Assembly (NCBI RefSeq): GCF_037104765.1 | Contig: NZ_JBAWSY010000014.1 | Location: 1 to 64,000, forward strand | Reading direction: 5' to 3' | DNA length: 64,000 bases | Origin: Psychrobacillus mangrovi | GTDB lineage: Bacteria; Bacillota; Bacilli; Bacillales_A; Planococcaceae | The notes under the pieces: model-generated | Databases searched by the model: none | The model's input: only the letters and a program-made list of their open reading frames with translations | What the model was told of the DNA's origin: nothing | Shown: in pieces, positions 8,583 through 17,307 of the stretch | How the letters are laid out: each line of letters opens with the position of its first letter | How positions within the stretch are numbered: position 1 is the first letter of the stretch | Made by a program: the position numbers and the translations under genes

Positions 8583-8713
8583 AACGAAAATAAAGTTTAT
8601 ATTCACAAACATCAATATATTTTTAGTGTAAATGTTCTAGAGAAAGTAATTATGAAATCGGCTCAGTTATTAACAGAACACTACAATATTAATTATTATT
8701 TATATAGACATGA

Positions 8714-8760
8714 AAAAGGACTATTCTCAGTTGTAAAAACAACTCGAATAGCCCTTTCTT
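8714..8760 (-). terminator. Terminator of the metNIQ operon
   Basis: AAAGGACTATTC pairs with GAATAGCCCTTT (one mismatch) around an inner AGTTGT/ACAACT stem, eleven bases after the metQ stop codon. Confidence 0.75.
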
Positions 8761-8770
8761 TGTATCTGTA

Positions 8771-9598
8771 TTAGAATGCCGGAATTGCAGTTTCATCATA
8801 ATTTTCTTCTAAAAATTTTCGTACATCTTCACTTGTCATAGCTTCAGCTAGCTTTTTGATCGCCTCTGAATCAGCGTTATCTTTGCGTGCTACAAGAGTA
8901 ATCGCAAAGTCATTTTCGCTTCCTTCCGTTAGGAGAGCATCACTTTTTGGAGTCAAATTAAGTGGTGCTGCATAAGCGGGCGTCATAATTACTGCATCAG
9001 CATCATCGTACATTCTAGCTAACATTAACAAATCGACTTCTTCAAACTTATAGTTTTTAGGGTTGTCTACAATATCTGCTTTTGTGTAGTATGGGCCTGT
9101 TTTTTCTTTTAAAGTGATAACATCATGTTGAGCTAACAATGCCAAAGAGCGGTCTACATTTGAAATATCATTCGCAATGGCGATAACGGAGCCTTCAGGT
9201 AGTTTATCGATTGAATCATATTCTTTAGAATATACGCCATAATTCGCAAAGTATATAGGTACAATTGGAACTAGTTCTGCATCATTGTTTCTATTGAAAT
9301 CCTCCATATACGGAACATGTTGAAAGAAGTTTACATCTACTTCACCAGCCGCAAGAGCACTGTTAGGTTGAACATTATCACCTAATACAACTATTTCAAG
9401 ATTAATAGATTCCTCTGCTAGTTTAGGTTTAACAAGCTCAAGAATTTCTGTCATAGGTGGAATTAACGAAGCCACTTTCAATGTAACTTCTTCTTGATCC
9501 TTCTTATCTTCATTTCCTTTATCAGTCGTCTCATTCTCTTGACCACAACCAGCTAAAATTAATACTAGCATCGTCATTAGAAAAATTATTTTCTTCAT
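8771..9598 (-). CDS. metQ: Methionine ABC transporter substrate-binding lipoprotein
   Basis: A lipoprotein signal ends LVLILAGCGQ. The NlpA/MetQ fold follows with LKVASLIPPMTEILELVKP, GEVDVNFFQHVPYMEDFN and NDISNVDRSLALL. It captures methionine (or derivatives) outside the membrane. It is the last gene of a metN-metI-metQ operon, 18 bp after metI. The 275-residue length is normal for the family. Assignment to methionine rests on the family and the MetN/MetI partners. Confidence 0.9.
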   Translation of the reverse strand: MKKIIFLMTMLVLILAGCGQENETTDKGNEDKKDQEEVTLKVASLIPPMTEILELVKPKLAEESINLEIVVLGDNVQPNSALAAGEVDVNFFQHVPYMEDFNRNNDAELVPIVPIYFANYGVYSKEYDSIDKLPEGSVIAIANDISNVDRSLALLAQHDVITLKEKTGPYYTKADIVDNPKNYKFEEVDLLMLARMYDDADAVIMTPAYAAPLNLTPKSDALLTEGSENDFAITLVARKDNADSEAIKKLAEAMTSEDVRKFLEENYDETAIPAF

Positions 9599-9616
9599 TT
9601 TATTTCCTCCTATTAT

Positions 9617-10279
9617 TTATCTTTTATCAATCATTCTTGATACAGTCGTTCCAATAAATTGAATTAGCTGTACAAAGATAACCATAATGATAATCATATA
9701 AATCATTAATTCTGTTTTAAACTGTTGATATCCGTACCGAATGGCAAAGTCTCCTATACCACCGCCTCCAACTACTCCCATAATCGTCGAATATGAAATA
9801 AAGCTAATAATGGATGTTGTTAATCCAAGAACAAGCCCCGAACGAGCCTCAACATAAAGAAACTTAAAAATAATATCCTTAACCGAAGCACCCATTGATA
9901 TGGCTGCTTCCATTACCCCTCTAGGTACGTCCAATAAAGATTGCTCTACTAATCGCGAATAATGGGCAATGGCTATGATCGATAATGGAACAGTTGCAGC
10001 CGCTGTGCCAATGGCTGTCCCAATTATTAACCTTGTAAAGGGGATTAAAAAAACAACTAATAATAAAAACGGAAAAGAACGTGTAATATTTACTAATAAA
10101 TTTAAAGTAGAGAAAACAATCCGGTTCTCAAGTACTTGTCCCTTCTTGCAAAGGAAAAGTAACGTCCCTACTGGGTGGCCTATTAGAATTGCAGCTAAAA
10201 TAGATACACCAACCATTACAAAGGTTTCTCCAATAGACGACCATATTTCAGCTTCATATTGAACTAATATTTCAGGCAT
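9617..10279 (-). CDS. metI: Methionine ABC transporter permease
   Basis: The 220-residue protein has five hydrophobic segments and the MetI-type sequence NITRSFPFLLLVVFLIPFTR. The permease EAA loop is seen in LLDVPRGVMEAAISMGASVKDI. It overlaps metN by eight to nine bases, indicating translational coupling, and is followed by metQ. It forms the membrane channel of the importer. Confidence 0.92.
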   Translation of the reverse strand: MPEILVQYEAEIWSSIGETFVMVGVSILAAILIGHPVGTLLFLCKKGQVLENRIVFSTLNLLVNITRSFPFLLLVVFLIPFTRLIIGTAIGTAAATVPLSIIAIAHYSRLVEQSLLDVPRGVMEAAISMGASVKDIIFKFLYVEARSGLVLGLTTSIISFISYSTIMGVVGGGGIGDFAIRYGYQQFKTELMIYMIIIMVIFVQLIQFIGTTVSRMIDKR

Positions 10280-11021
10280 TGTTTATCTCACCATCCTTTA
10301 TTAGTTGTTCTACAAAGTAACTTGGGCTATTGTTTATAACTTGAGTCCTTTTTGGTTCAATTGATACTGTTTCATATATTTCTCCAGCAGCCATTACAGT
10401 TACACGATTACATATACTCTTAATCACTTCCATCTCATGACTGACAATTACAACTGTAACACCGAGGCTTTTATTAATATTTTCTAATACCTCTAATATT
10501 TCAGCAGTTGTATTTGGATCAAGAGAAGAAGTCGGTTCATCACATAACAAAACTTGGGGGCTATTCGCTAATGCTCTTGCAATTGCAACGCGTTGCTTTT
10601 GTCCGCCACTTAATTGTGCAGGATATTTATCTATCAAATTCTCTAGACCAACAAATCGAAGACACTCCACTACTCGACTTTTGCGTTCGTTTCTTGGAAA
10701 GTTTGCCAACTTTAAAGGTACAGCTACATTCTCGTATACCGTTTTATTCGCTACTAGATTAAAATGTTGAAAAATCATCCCTATTGATTTTCGTGCTTGT
10801 CGAAGCTCTTTGCTGCTCAAATTTGTTAACTTTTGACCATTCACTTCTACTTCACCTTCATCTGGAAGCTCCAACAAATTCATTAGCCGCAGCAAGGTGG
10901 ATTTACCTGCTCCACTAGCTCCAATAATCCCATAAATCTCCCCTTTATCTATTGTTAAGGACACAGATTTAATAGCCTGAAACCGTGAAAAGCTTTTACC
11001 AACGTTATGTAATTTAATCAT
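10272..11021 (-). CDS. metN: Methionine ABC transporter ATP-binding protein
   Basis: The protein has Walker A GASGAGKST, signature LSGGQKQRVAIARAL and Walker B VLLCDEPTSSLDP, followed by a short MetN-like regulatory tail. At about 249 residues it is shorter than E. coli MetN (343), so the C-terminal methionine-binding ACT-like domain that gives transinhibition is mostly missing. I place the start at ATG 11021 behind AAAGGGG; the upstream ATG at 11057 has no ribosome binding site and falls in the leader hairpin. It energises MetI/MetQ. Confidence 0.9.
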   Translation of the reverse strand: MIKLHNVGKSFSRFQAIKSVSLTIDKGEIYGIIGASGAGKSTLLRLMNLLELPDEGEVEVNGQKLTNLSSKELRQARKSIGMIFQHFNLVANKTVYENVAVPLKLANFPRNERKSRVVECLRFVGLENLIDKYPAQLSGGQKQRVAIARALANSPQVLLCDEPTSSLDPNTTAEILEVLENINKSLGVTVVIVSHEMEVIKSICNRVTVMAAGEIYETVSIEPKRTQVINNSPSYFVEQLIKDGEINNA

Positions 11022-11052
11022 AAAAAAACCCCTTTCTATTAGATGAAGGGTT
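11021..11052 (-). promoter_or_regulatory. Leader hairpin with T-tract overlapping the metN start
   Basis: On the minus strand AACCCTT (11052-11046) pairs with AAAGGGGTT (11035-11027), followed by seven T and then the metN ATG. The 3' arm contains the AAAGGGG ribosome binding site. It therefore looks like an intrinsic terminator or RBS-sequestering hairpin controlling the importer. I searched the leader by eye for SAM-I (S-box) and T-box motifs and did not see them. Confidence 0.5.
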
Positions 11053-11298
11053 GTCACAACAACGTTTTCAATTATAGCTTAAAATGTTTGGACTGTCATT
11101 TGGCAAATACTTTCTTAAACAAAGGCTAAAACCTAATATATTATAGATTCTTCCCCTCAGTAAGATAAAATTTTTGCACCTCTCAACTTGTTTTTTAATA
11201 CGTTTTATATAATTAAAATTTTCTGAAATTAATTCCTTTACTTTATTTTACAAAATAAAGTATCATATATCTAAAAGATACATATCATTTAGATAGGG

Positions 11299-11865
11299 AT
11301 GAATTGGATGAAAAATTACAATCATACTACATATGCGATTCTCGGAATATTAACAACTGAATGTAAGTCTGGTTATGCAATAAAACAACTAATCGATCAA
11401 AGCTTAAATCATTTCTGGAAAATAAGCTATGGACAAATTTACCCTACCCTAAAGTTAATTGTTGAAGAGGGTTTAGCAACAGTCGATACTTCTACACAAG
11501 AAGGTAAGCCTGACCGAAAAGAGTATTACCTTACTTCTAAAGGTATTGATGTTTTAAAATCTTGGCTAGAACAACCAATCGAACAAATTCCCATAGAACG
11601 AAATGAAGTTTTACTTAAATTATTTTTTGGACGCCATCAAAGGAAGGAACATTCGATACTACTTCTTAACGACTACAAGCAGAAATTAGAAACACGTTAC
11701 CAAACTTATAAAAGCATTGAACAGGTTATTACCACCCATAATCGCGGAGAAGATTCACAGTATTGGTTGTTTACATTGGATTTTGGAAAACGAATGACCC
11801 AAGCTGCAATTGAGTGGTGTAACAGTACTCTAAAACAATTAGAAAACAAGGAGGAATTGAAATGA
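11299..11865 (+). CDS. PadR family transcriptional regulator
   Basis: The winged-helix N-terminus TTYAILGILTTECKSGYAIK, followed by GQIYPTLKLIVEEGLATV and RKEYYLTSKG, is typical of PadR. A C-terminal helical Vir_act_alpha_C-type domain (about residues 95-180) would form the dimer. It overlaps the next gene by four bases (ATGA) and so is probably co-transcribed and may autoregulate. The start is either ATG 11299 or ATG 11308; neither has a strong ribosome binding site. Confidence 0.88.
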   Translation: MNWMKNYNHTTYAILGILTTECKSGYAIKQLIDQSLNHFWKISYGQIYPTLKLIVEEGLATVDTSTQEGKPDRKEYYLTSKGIDVLKSWLEQPIEQIPIERNEVLLKLFFGRHQRKEHSILLLNDYKQKLETRYQTYKSIEQVITTHNRGEDSQYWLFTLDFGKRMTQAAIEWCNSTLKQLENKEELK

Positions 11866-12356
11866 AGAAACAGATTTTTACAGGGCGTTATACAACCGAA
11901 AATAGTGACCCGATTGTCGTTTTCCTAATAGGAATGAGGATTAACAAACCATTTGCTCTGAACAAATGGCTACCTGTATTTAATGCAATGCCTGGTATGA
12001 TTAAAGAGCTCTATACACACAAAGAAGACTTAGGTTTTTTATCCATGGAAAGCTTTTTTGGACTAAAAACGACTGTTATGATTCAATATTGGCGTTCAAC
12101 AGAGGACTTATTGAAATATGCTAAAAATGAGCAGCATTTGACTGCTTGGAAAAACTTTAATAAAAAAATCGGAAATAATGATGCTGTAGGAATTTATCAC
12201 GAAACCTATGAAGTAAAACCGGGAAATTATGAATCCATTTATGGAAATATGCCTATTTACGGTTTAGGAAAGGCTATGAATCATATCCAAGTTAATGTTG
12301 AAAGCAATTCAGCTCGGAAGCGACTGAAAGACTCGGAAATCAGAATACCTTCTTGA
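11862..12356 (+). CDS. DUF4188 domain protein
   Basis: This 164-residue protein contains PIVVFLIGMRINKPFALNKW and LKTTVMIQYWRSTEDLLKYA, features of DUF4188, a ferredoxin-like-fold family related to small monooxygenases. A strong AAGGAGG lies before the ATG. DUF4188 genes often pair with PadR or TetR regulators, and here the PadR gene overlaps it. A role in detoxifying a small molecule is inference from that pairing. Confidence 0.8.
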   Translation: MKKQIFTGRYTTENSDPIVVFLIGMRINKPFALNKWLPVFNAMPGMIKELYTHKEDLGFLSMESFFGLKTTVMIQYWRSTEDLLKYAKNEQHLTAWKNFNKKIGNNDAVGIYHETYEVKPGNYESIYGNMPIYGLGKAMNHIQVNVESNSARKRLKDSEIRIPS

Positions 12357-12478
12357 GTTAACCAAAGAATATTAATAGCAATTAGACAATAGATTTTAAC
12401 TGATGAAATTTATTACTATAAGAAGCTGTTTTTATAAAGTTCGTTTCTTTTAAGAGATCTCGTTTTAAATATGTATCA

Positions 12479-12913
12479 TTATCCTTCAAGTATAGTCTTA
12501 ATTTTTCTCAGGTCTTTCTTGTTTGCTCTTTTCATCATTAAGGACATAAAAGGAGCAAACATCTTTGAAAAACCTGTCGGATTACCTCTGTTCCTTAAAA
12601 TCATTAGAGTATTATTTTCATCAATAGCTTCCCATATATAGATTGTCTCCATTGGAAAAGGACCGTTTGCAGTACTCATAACAAGTTTCTTTCCCGGGAT
12701 AAATTCTTTAATTTCATAAACATATGCAAGTTCTCGTCCAAGAAATTTTGCTTTAAATGCAATTAGACTGCCTGTTCTCAGAGGTTTTTGTGTTCTCCAT
12801 TCGGCTGAATCAATATTTACATACCACTCAGGAGCATTGTCAGGATTGGCTGCATACTCTGAAACTGTATTAACTGAACTGCGAATTTTTATTTCTGTAA
12901 AGACATCTACCAT
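12479..12913 (-). CDS. SRPBCC-family protein
   Basis: This 144-residue protein has the START/Bet v1-like pattern VFTEIKIRSSVNTVSEYAAN, AEWRTQKPLRTGSLIAFKAK and YVYEIKEFIPGKKLVMST. These are small lipid- or hydrophobe-binding proteins with no fixed activity. It is convergent with the PadR/DUF4188 pair and precedes the ArsR-SRPBCC fusion gene on the same strand, although the 155-bp gap and an intervening terminator suggest separate transcripts. Confidence 0.8.
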   Translation of the reverse strand: MVDVFTEIKIRSSVNTVSEYAANPDNAPEWYVNIDSAEWRTQKPLRTGSLIAFKAKFLGRELAYVYEIKEFIPGKKLVMSTANGPFPMETIYIWEAIDENNTLMILRNRGNPTGFSKMFAPFMSLMMKRANKKDLRKIKTILEG

Positions 12914-13028
12914 ATATTATCAAACTCCTATTTTCTCAAATATTAAATAAAACTTTTTTTATAATACAACTTATATGTCCTAATTGAATTCCTCTGTACT
13001 TGAAAGAGTTGATATTCCTTAATCTAAA

Positions 13029-13056
13029 ACAGAAGCAATACATGTATTGCTTCTGT
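13029..13056 (-). terminator. Perfect-palindrome terminator after the ArsR-SRPBCC gene
   Basis: ACAGAAGCAATA and TATTGCTTCTGT pair perfectly around CATG. A short T-run follows on the minus strand. Confidence 0.75.
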
Positions 13057-13068
13057 AAGAAACGTTTT

Positions 13069-13866
13069 TTATCTGTTATTTTGTTCAACATAATTTTTAA
13101 GCAATGTGCCAAGAAGATGTTTCCATCCTTCTGAATGATTTTGTTCCCAGTTCTCTTCAATGATTCCTGAGGCAGTATGGGAAAGCTGAAGCAAAGTTGA
13201 ACCATTCCTATCTATTAGACGATACGTATATGAACTGTTTACCGCGCCTTGCATTCCTAAATGTCCATGAAGGCGGATTTCTTCTGGTGCATTCACATAG
13301 TATACATTTCCCCAGATTGCCCCTTCATTTTCACGCCATTTTTCAATAAAATGACCCCCTGGGACAGGATCAAACGTTAATTGAGAAGGTACTCCTTTTG
13401 GCGCCAAGCGGAATTCCCACCAATCCCCTGCTTGCTCAGTTAAAGCTTTGAAAACTTCTTCGCGTGGTGCTTCAATAAAAACTTCTTGTTCGATACGAAA
13501 AACTCGATTTCCTTCTTGTTCTGTTGCAGCCATATCAAAATCTCCTCCTTTTTTTTCAACCACCGATCGCAAGTTTAGTAGTGAATCGGCAGTTGTTTTC
13601 ATATACTTCCCAACCCATCTGTTATTCATTTCTTGAAGTGGAACCACATTAAGAAAATTTCGTCTGAATTTTCCTTCGCGCCTAACCACCACTAAATTCG
13701 CTTCCTCCAAGAAAGTCAAATGTTTCATAATTGCATATCTTGAGACTTCGGGAAAATAATCGTTTAATTCACCAGTAGTTTTAGCGGATTGTTTAAGGAT
13801 ATCAAGTATTCTTCTACGAATTGGGTGACCCAAAGCTTTAAATAATATGGAAAGTTCATCTTCCAT
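13069..13866 (-). CDS. ArsR-type regulator fused to SRPBCC (AHSA1) domain
   Basis: Residues 1-90 form a winged helix of ArsR type (LFKALGHPIRRRILDILKQS, then SRYAIMKHLTFLEEANLVVV). Residues 120-265 form an AHSA1/SRPBCC domain (EVFIEAPREEVFKALTEQ, then PGGHFIEKW and HSEGWKHLLGTLLKNYV). Such fusions may sense a hydrophobic ligand. I choose ATG 13866 behind AAAGGA. An 18-bp perfect dyad lies 45 bp upstream, suggesting autoregulation. The ligand and targets are unknown; the nearby separate SRPBCC gene is a candidate target. Confidence 0.85.
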   Translation of the reverse strand: MEDELSILFKALGHPIRRRILDILKQSAKTTGELNDYFPEVSRYAIMKHLTFLEEANLVVVRREGKFRRNFLNVVPLQEMNNRWVGKYMKTTADSLLNLRSVVEKKGGDFDMAATEQEGNRVFRIEQEVFIEAPREEVFKALTEQAGDWWEFRLAPKGVPSQLTFDPVPGGHFIEKWRENEGAIWGNVYYVNAPEEIRLHGHLGMQGAVNSSYTYRLIDRNGSTLLQLSHTASGIIEENWEQNHSEGWKHLLGTLLKNYVEQNNR

Positions 13867-13911
13867 TACAACAATCCTTTCGTAATGGTATATATAATTC
13901 AACCTATTTCA

Positions 13912-13954
13912 TGTTACCATAAGGTCACATTTATAGTGTGACCTTATGGTAACA
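13912..13954. promoter_or_regulatory. 18-bp perfect inverted repeat, probable operator
   Basis: TTACCATAAGGTCACA (13914-13929) is mirrored by TGTGACCTTATGGTAA (13937-13952), and the pairing extends two bases outward. The 7-nt centre holds CTATAA, which looks like a -10 region on the minus strand. It lies just upstream of the ArsR-SRPBCC gene, so it is a likely autoregulatory operator. A transcript stem is the alternative. Confidence 0.6.
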
Positions 13955-14374
13955 ATTTCACTTACATTGGTCAAGTAATCACAAATAGTCTTATGAATTC
14001 CTTTACTGATTCTCCTATTGATTCAAAAACATTTGGATTACTCTAGAAAAGTTAACTAATGAAACGGTCCTTAAACAATTGTTATGGTTCCTGGACAAAT
14101 TCAGCAAGGCCCACCACTTCGCTTTCCGTGGGCTTCTCATACATCATTTTGGATAGGCGCATTATATAAGAGACTTAGAAAACCTCATTTACTTAGGATA
14201 TTGTTCACCATGACTAATTGAAATGGGTTTATTTTTGAGAATTGAACTTATTCTTTAGCAGTTATATGAAAGGGATGATTAATTAATAACAGTCGTTCGT
14301 CCGAGGGGGACCATTTTCAATAGGAAGGCATAACATACATAGGTATATGTTTAAATAGTAATGGAGGTTTGAGT
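13955..14374. other. Gene-free stretch with a repeat fragment
   Basis: No supportable gene is present. It holds a partial dispersed repeat at 14097-14134 (AGCAAGGCCCACCACTTCGC, then TTTCCGTGGGCTT) that matches copy 1 closely. The GGAGG ribosome binding site of the next gene lies at 14363-14367. Confidence 0.5.
14097..14134. repeat. Dispersed repeat, copy 3 (38-bp fragment)
   Basis: The fragment aligns with 203-240 of copy 1 with about three mismatches; both contain TTCGCTTTCCGTGGGCTT. The remainder of the repeat is absent. Confidence 0.6.
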
Positions 14375-14875
14375 ATGGTAAATTTTCAAGCTTTTCATGG
14401 TACCGTTACTATGATTAGTGATTTTATGATTGGGCTTAATGGTGAAGGAGAAGGTTGTTATACACTAATGTCAGTAGATAACGGCAACGGGTCCTTGGTA
14501 AATTTCGTGGTCTCACCCACTACTTACTTTGTAGATCATGTAATGGTAGCAGTAGGAGATAGGGTAACTGGTTACTATGATGGTAATGCCCCTGTTCCTC
14601 TTATTTACCCACCGCAATATCAGGCCCTGATTGTAGTAAAAGATAATCCTAATCAAAATGTAAAAGTAGATTACTTTAATAGTCAATTCGAGAGTAGTGA
14701 TGGTCAACTAAAATTAAATATTTCACCATATACTCAAATATTATTGACAAATGGTCAAGCTTTTACAAAAAATCCTGCAAACCGAAATCTAATAGTTATC
14801 TATGGTCCTTCAACAAGGAGTATTCCCGCCCAAACCACTCCCTATAAAATTATAGTTTGGTGTCAGACGTTATAG
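14375..14875 (+). CDS. Conserved Bacillales protein of unknown function
   Basis: This 166-residue soluble protein has no signal peptide. It shows GCYTLMSVDNGNGSLVNFVV, TTYFVDHVMVAVGDRVTGYY and PVPLIYPPQYQALIVV, a pattern I associate with an unnamed family in spore-forming bacilli; it looks all-beta, OB-like. GGAGG lies seven bases before ATG 14375, which I prefer to the upstream TTG. It is flanked by gaps on both sides and is probably transcribed alone. No function can be assigned. Confidence 0.75.
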   Translation: MVNFQAFHGTVTMISDFMIGLNGEGEGCYTLMSVDNGNGSLVNFVVSPTTYFVDHVMVAVGDRVTGYYDGNAPVPLIYPPQYQALIVVKDNPNQNVKVDYFNSQFESSDGQLKLNISPYTQILLTNGQAFTKNPANRNLIVIYGPSTRSIPAQTTPYKIIVWCQTL

Positions 14876-15179
14876 AAAAACATTTTATTAATTGTAGAGT
14901 AATAAAATCTATATGGTTTTTATTTATAATAAATTTTTGCGAGAAATATTTGATTCATTTCAAAGAACTAACTGAAGAGATTCTAGCTGAGATATACATT
15001 AACAATTTTAAGAAATTTGTGTATTTCAGCTTTTTTAAGAATCCCCTAAGTGATAGAAAGCTAATTTGGTCTTAGAACGACTATCATTCAAGTAGATTTG
15101 ACTTTTTTTACGATTCTTTCAAAAGTTTTTCCCTTTGTTGTTGCTTCCCAAATTATGATTCGTTTATACTCATCCACCA
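14876..15179. other. Gene-free AT-rich stretch
   Basis: No terminator or gene can be supported. A 72-codon plus-strand frame (14857-15075) overlaps the preceding gene, lacks a ribosome binding site and has low-complexity composition. Confidence 0.4.
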
Positions 15180-16088
15180 TTACCTTTGCTGGTACTCCAT
15201 CGAATATAAATCATTCAGTGTCAGCTTACCAAAGCTAAAATCAGTCAACTGCTGCGCTATTAAATACTGCGTGATGTCACCTAATGTCGCTGTGTCTTGC
15301 TCACTTACATCTATAAGCGTTATACCACTTGGTAATGTCTGCACATGCAGTCCTGGAAATTGCTTCTTAAATACTTCAAAGAGTTCCTGCGAAAAGTTGG
15401 ACACGCGAACTGTTGTTACCTTTTTGTCGGTAAATTCAGGTGCCAATTCATCTACAAGCTTTAGATCACCGTTTTTCATAAAGAATATACGGTCCGCATA
15501 TTGCTCAAGATTTTCTAACAAGTGGGAAGCGATAATAATAGTTTTGCCTTCCGCTTTCTTTTGTAAAAGTATTTGCGATATTAGCTCTACATGCGTTGGA
15601 TCTAATCCATTCATCACTTCATCCATCAGCATCACCTGTGTATCAGAAACGATTTGCATCGCAAAGCATAAACGCTGACGCATTCCTAAAGAATACGTGC
15701 CTGTTTTTTTCTTCACATACGAAGCCATTCCAAGCTTTACAATTGTGTCTTCTATTAACTTTGGATTACTATTCCACATCGCCTGATAAATTTTCAAATG
15801 ATTCTTACCAGATATATGATTATATAAATCACTTTGGTCAGGCATCATCGATACAGCTTGGTGAATCTTCACTTCGTTTGCCTTATTTGAATATTTTAGT
15901 TTATTATTTAAAATTACCTTGCCCTTATTCGGTGATAAATAATTCATGATTACATTCATCAGCGTCGATTTCCCTGTTCCATTTGGGGCTACAAAACCGA
16001 TAATCTCTCCTGGTTGGAATGTAATCGATATATCCTTTAATACTTGTTTATCTCCAAATTGAACTCCAATATGACTCAATTCCAACAT
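15180..16088 (-). CDS. ABC transporter ATP-binding protein
   Basis: The protein has Walker A APNGTGKST (Ala-Pro replaces the usual Gly-Pro), signature YSLGMRQRLCFAMQI and Walker B VMLMDEVMNGLDP, and matches the CcmA/DRA-type ATPases of ABC-2 exporters. It is third in a three-gene minus-strand operon after two permeases (gaps of 3 and 16 bp). The start is likely ATG 16088, with ATG 16094 and GTG 16097 as alternatives near AAGGAAAGG. Substrate unknown; such sets often serve peptide or antibiotic export or immunity. Confidence 0.88.
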   Translation of the reverse strand: MLELSHIGVQFGDKQVLKDISITFQPGEIIGFVAPNGTGKSTLMNVIMNYLSPNKGKVILNNKLKYSNKANEVKIHQAVSMMPDQSDLYNHISGKNHLKIYQAMWNSNPKLIEDTIVKLGMASYVKKKTGTYSLGMRQRLCFAMQIVSDTQVMLMDEVMNGLDPTHVELISQILLQKKAEGKTIIIASHLLENLEQYADRIFFMKNGDLKLVDELAPEFTDKKVTTVRVSNFSQELFEVFKKQFPGLHVQTLPSGITLIDVSEQDTATLGDITQYLIAQQLTDFSFGKLTLNDLYSMEYQQR

Positions 16089-16104
16089 ATCCATCACCCT
16101 TTCC

Positions 16105-17304
16105 TTATGCTATCAATTTAAATCTTTTAGACTGACTTACAATTAATGTAAATACCATCATGATAAGCGTACAACTTCCTACAATTATTAATCCATTTTG
16201 ATAAGTTAAGTGCAGAGATTCATAAATATAATTTTTATAACCCGAAATTATTTGTCCTACTTGTACATAGGAGGTTGGATAGCGTTGGATATCTGTAAAG
16301 GCTCCCATCCCTCGATTAGAATAAAGCCACTCAGCTGCTATTACGATAAGGCTAACAAATAAATTAATAAATTCAGCCTTTACAATTAGACTTAGTAACA
16401 AAATGATAGCTATAAAGAATAGTATCCAAACACTAATGAACAAAGCATTTTTCAAAATGAATGTACCCATCGACATATTCGTAAAGGTTTTTTCTATGTA
16501 AGAATAAATAGGCACCGGGAGTGAAAAATCACCAAAGCCGTTTTGTAATCCGATAATGACAAAACCTACACATAGAGGAATGAAAGACATAACACTTCCT
16601 ATAAAAGCAATAAGTCCTTTCATACATAGCCTCTTCCAATCAGCAATTGGAAATCCTTTTAATAAACTTGGATTACGACGATCTTTCAATACAATATCTA
16701 CAGATAAAAAGATACAGCTTATAAATAATACAATTGGTAAATAGTTATTTAATAACCGTTGCAACGTTTGTAGAGCTGTTCTTTCTTCAAATAACTCCAA
16801 TGAAAACTCCGGATTCCCTTCCGCATATCCTGTAAACCTACTACCTGTATAGCCGTAACCATAATGTCCATCAGCATGACCAAAGTCATTGCCATAGGTG
16901 TAATAGAGAGGGTTATAGAATAATTGACCACTATTTACGATTATTGCATCAGAGTACTTATACCATTCTGCTGTTGCTTCCACATATTTTAAATAATCCT
17001 TATTAGCAATTGCCTCAATCCTTGCTTTATCTAATTCATTCCATTGAGGGAATATTGCAAGTGCATAACCCACAGCCGGATGTACATTTGTTTTATTTCC
17101 TACGCTTTTGATAAAATCATCTCTCGTTGTGAAACGTGCTTCCATTTCAGCTACATCTACTTTTTCAATAGGTTCATAGATTGGCGCTACTTTAAACGCG
17201 AAATACAATGCTAAAAAAAGTAAAATCACATATACAGCTATGTTTTTCTTATTCGTAAAAAATTGTCTAAACTCCCATTTAAAATAAGCCCACATGTCAT
17301 CCAC
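16105..17304 (-). CDS. ABC-2 type permease
   Basis: This 399-residue protein has an N-terminal membrane helix (NIAVYVILLFLALYFAFKVA), a long extracellular region of about 160 residues and five or more C-terminal helices, including LPIVLFISCIFLSVDIVLKD and RNPSLLKGFPI. This is the usual ABC-2 permease layout of Bacillales. It lies three bases after the companion permease, so the two probably form a heterodimer. The substrate is unknown. Confidence 0.82.
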   Translation of the reverse strand: MDDMWAYFKWEFRQFFTNKKNIAVYVILLFLALYFAFKVAPIYEPIEKVDVAEMEARFTTRDDFIKSVGNKTNVHPAVGYALAIFPQWNELDKARIEAIANKDYLKYVEATAEWYKYSDAIIVNSGQLFYNPLYYTYGNDFGHADGHYGYGYTGSRFTGYAEGNPEFSLELFEERTALQTLQRLLNNYLPIVLFISCIFLSVDIVLKDRRNPSLLKGFPIADWKRLCMKGLIAFIGSVMSFIPLCVGFVIIGLQNGFGDFSLPVPIYSYIEKTFTNMSMGTFILKNALFISVWILFFIAIILLLSLIVKAEFINLFVSLIVIAAEWLYSNRGMGAFTDIQRYPTSYVQVGQIISGYKNYIYESLHLTYQNGLIIVGSCTLIMMVFTLIVSQSKRFKLIA

Positions 17305-17307
17305 CCC

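Noticed and set aside
11058..11298. SAM (S-box) riboswitch upstream of metN
   Set aside because: The conserved S-box blocks were looked for on the minus strand and not found.
14056..14073. Possible sixth att-like site (12 of 18)
   Set aside because: A 12/18 match is expected several times by chance in 20 kb, and it lacks the shared CACCG extension.
14857..15075. 72-codon plus-strand frame after the conserved unknown gene
   Set aside because: It starts inside the upstream gene, lacks a ribosome binding site and shows no family pattern.
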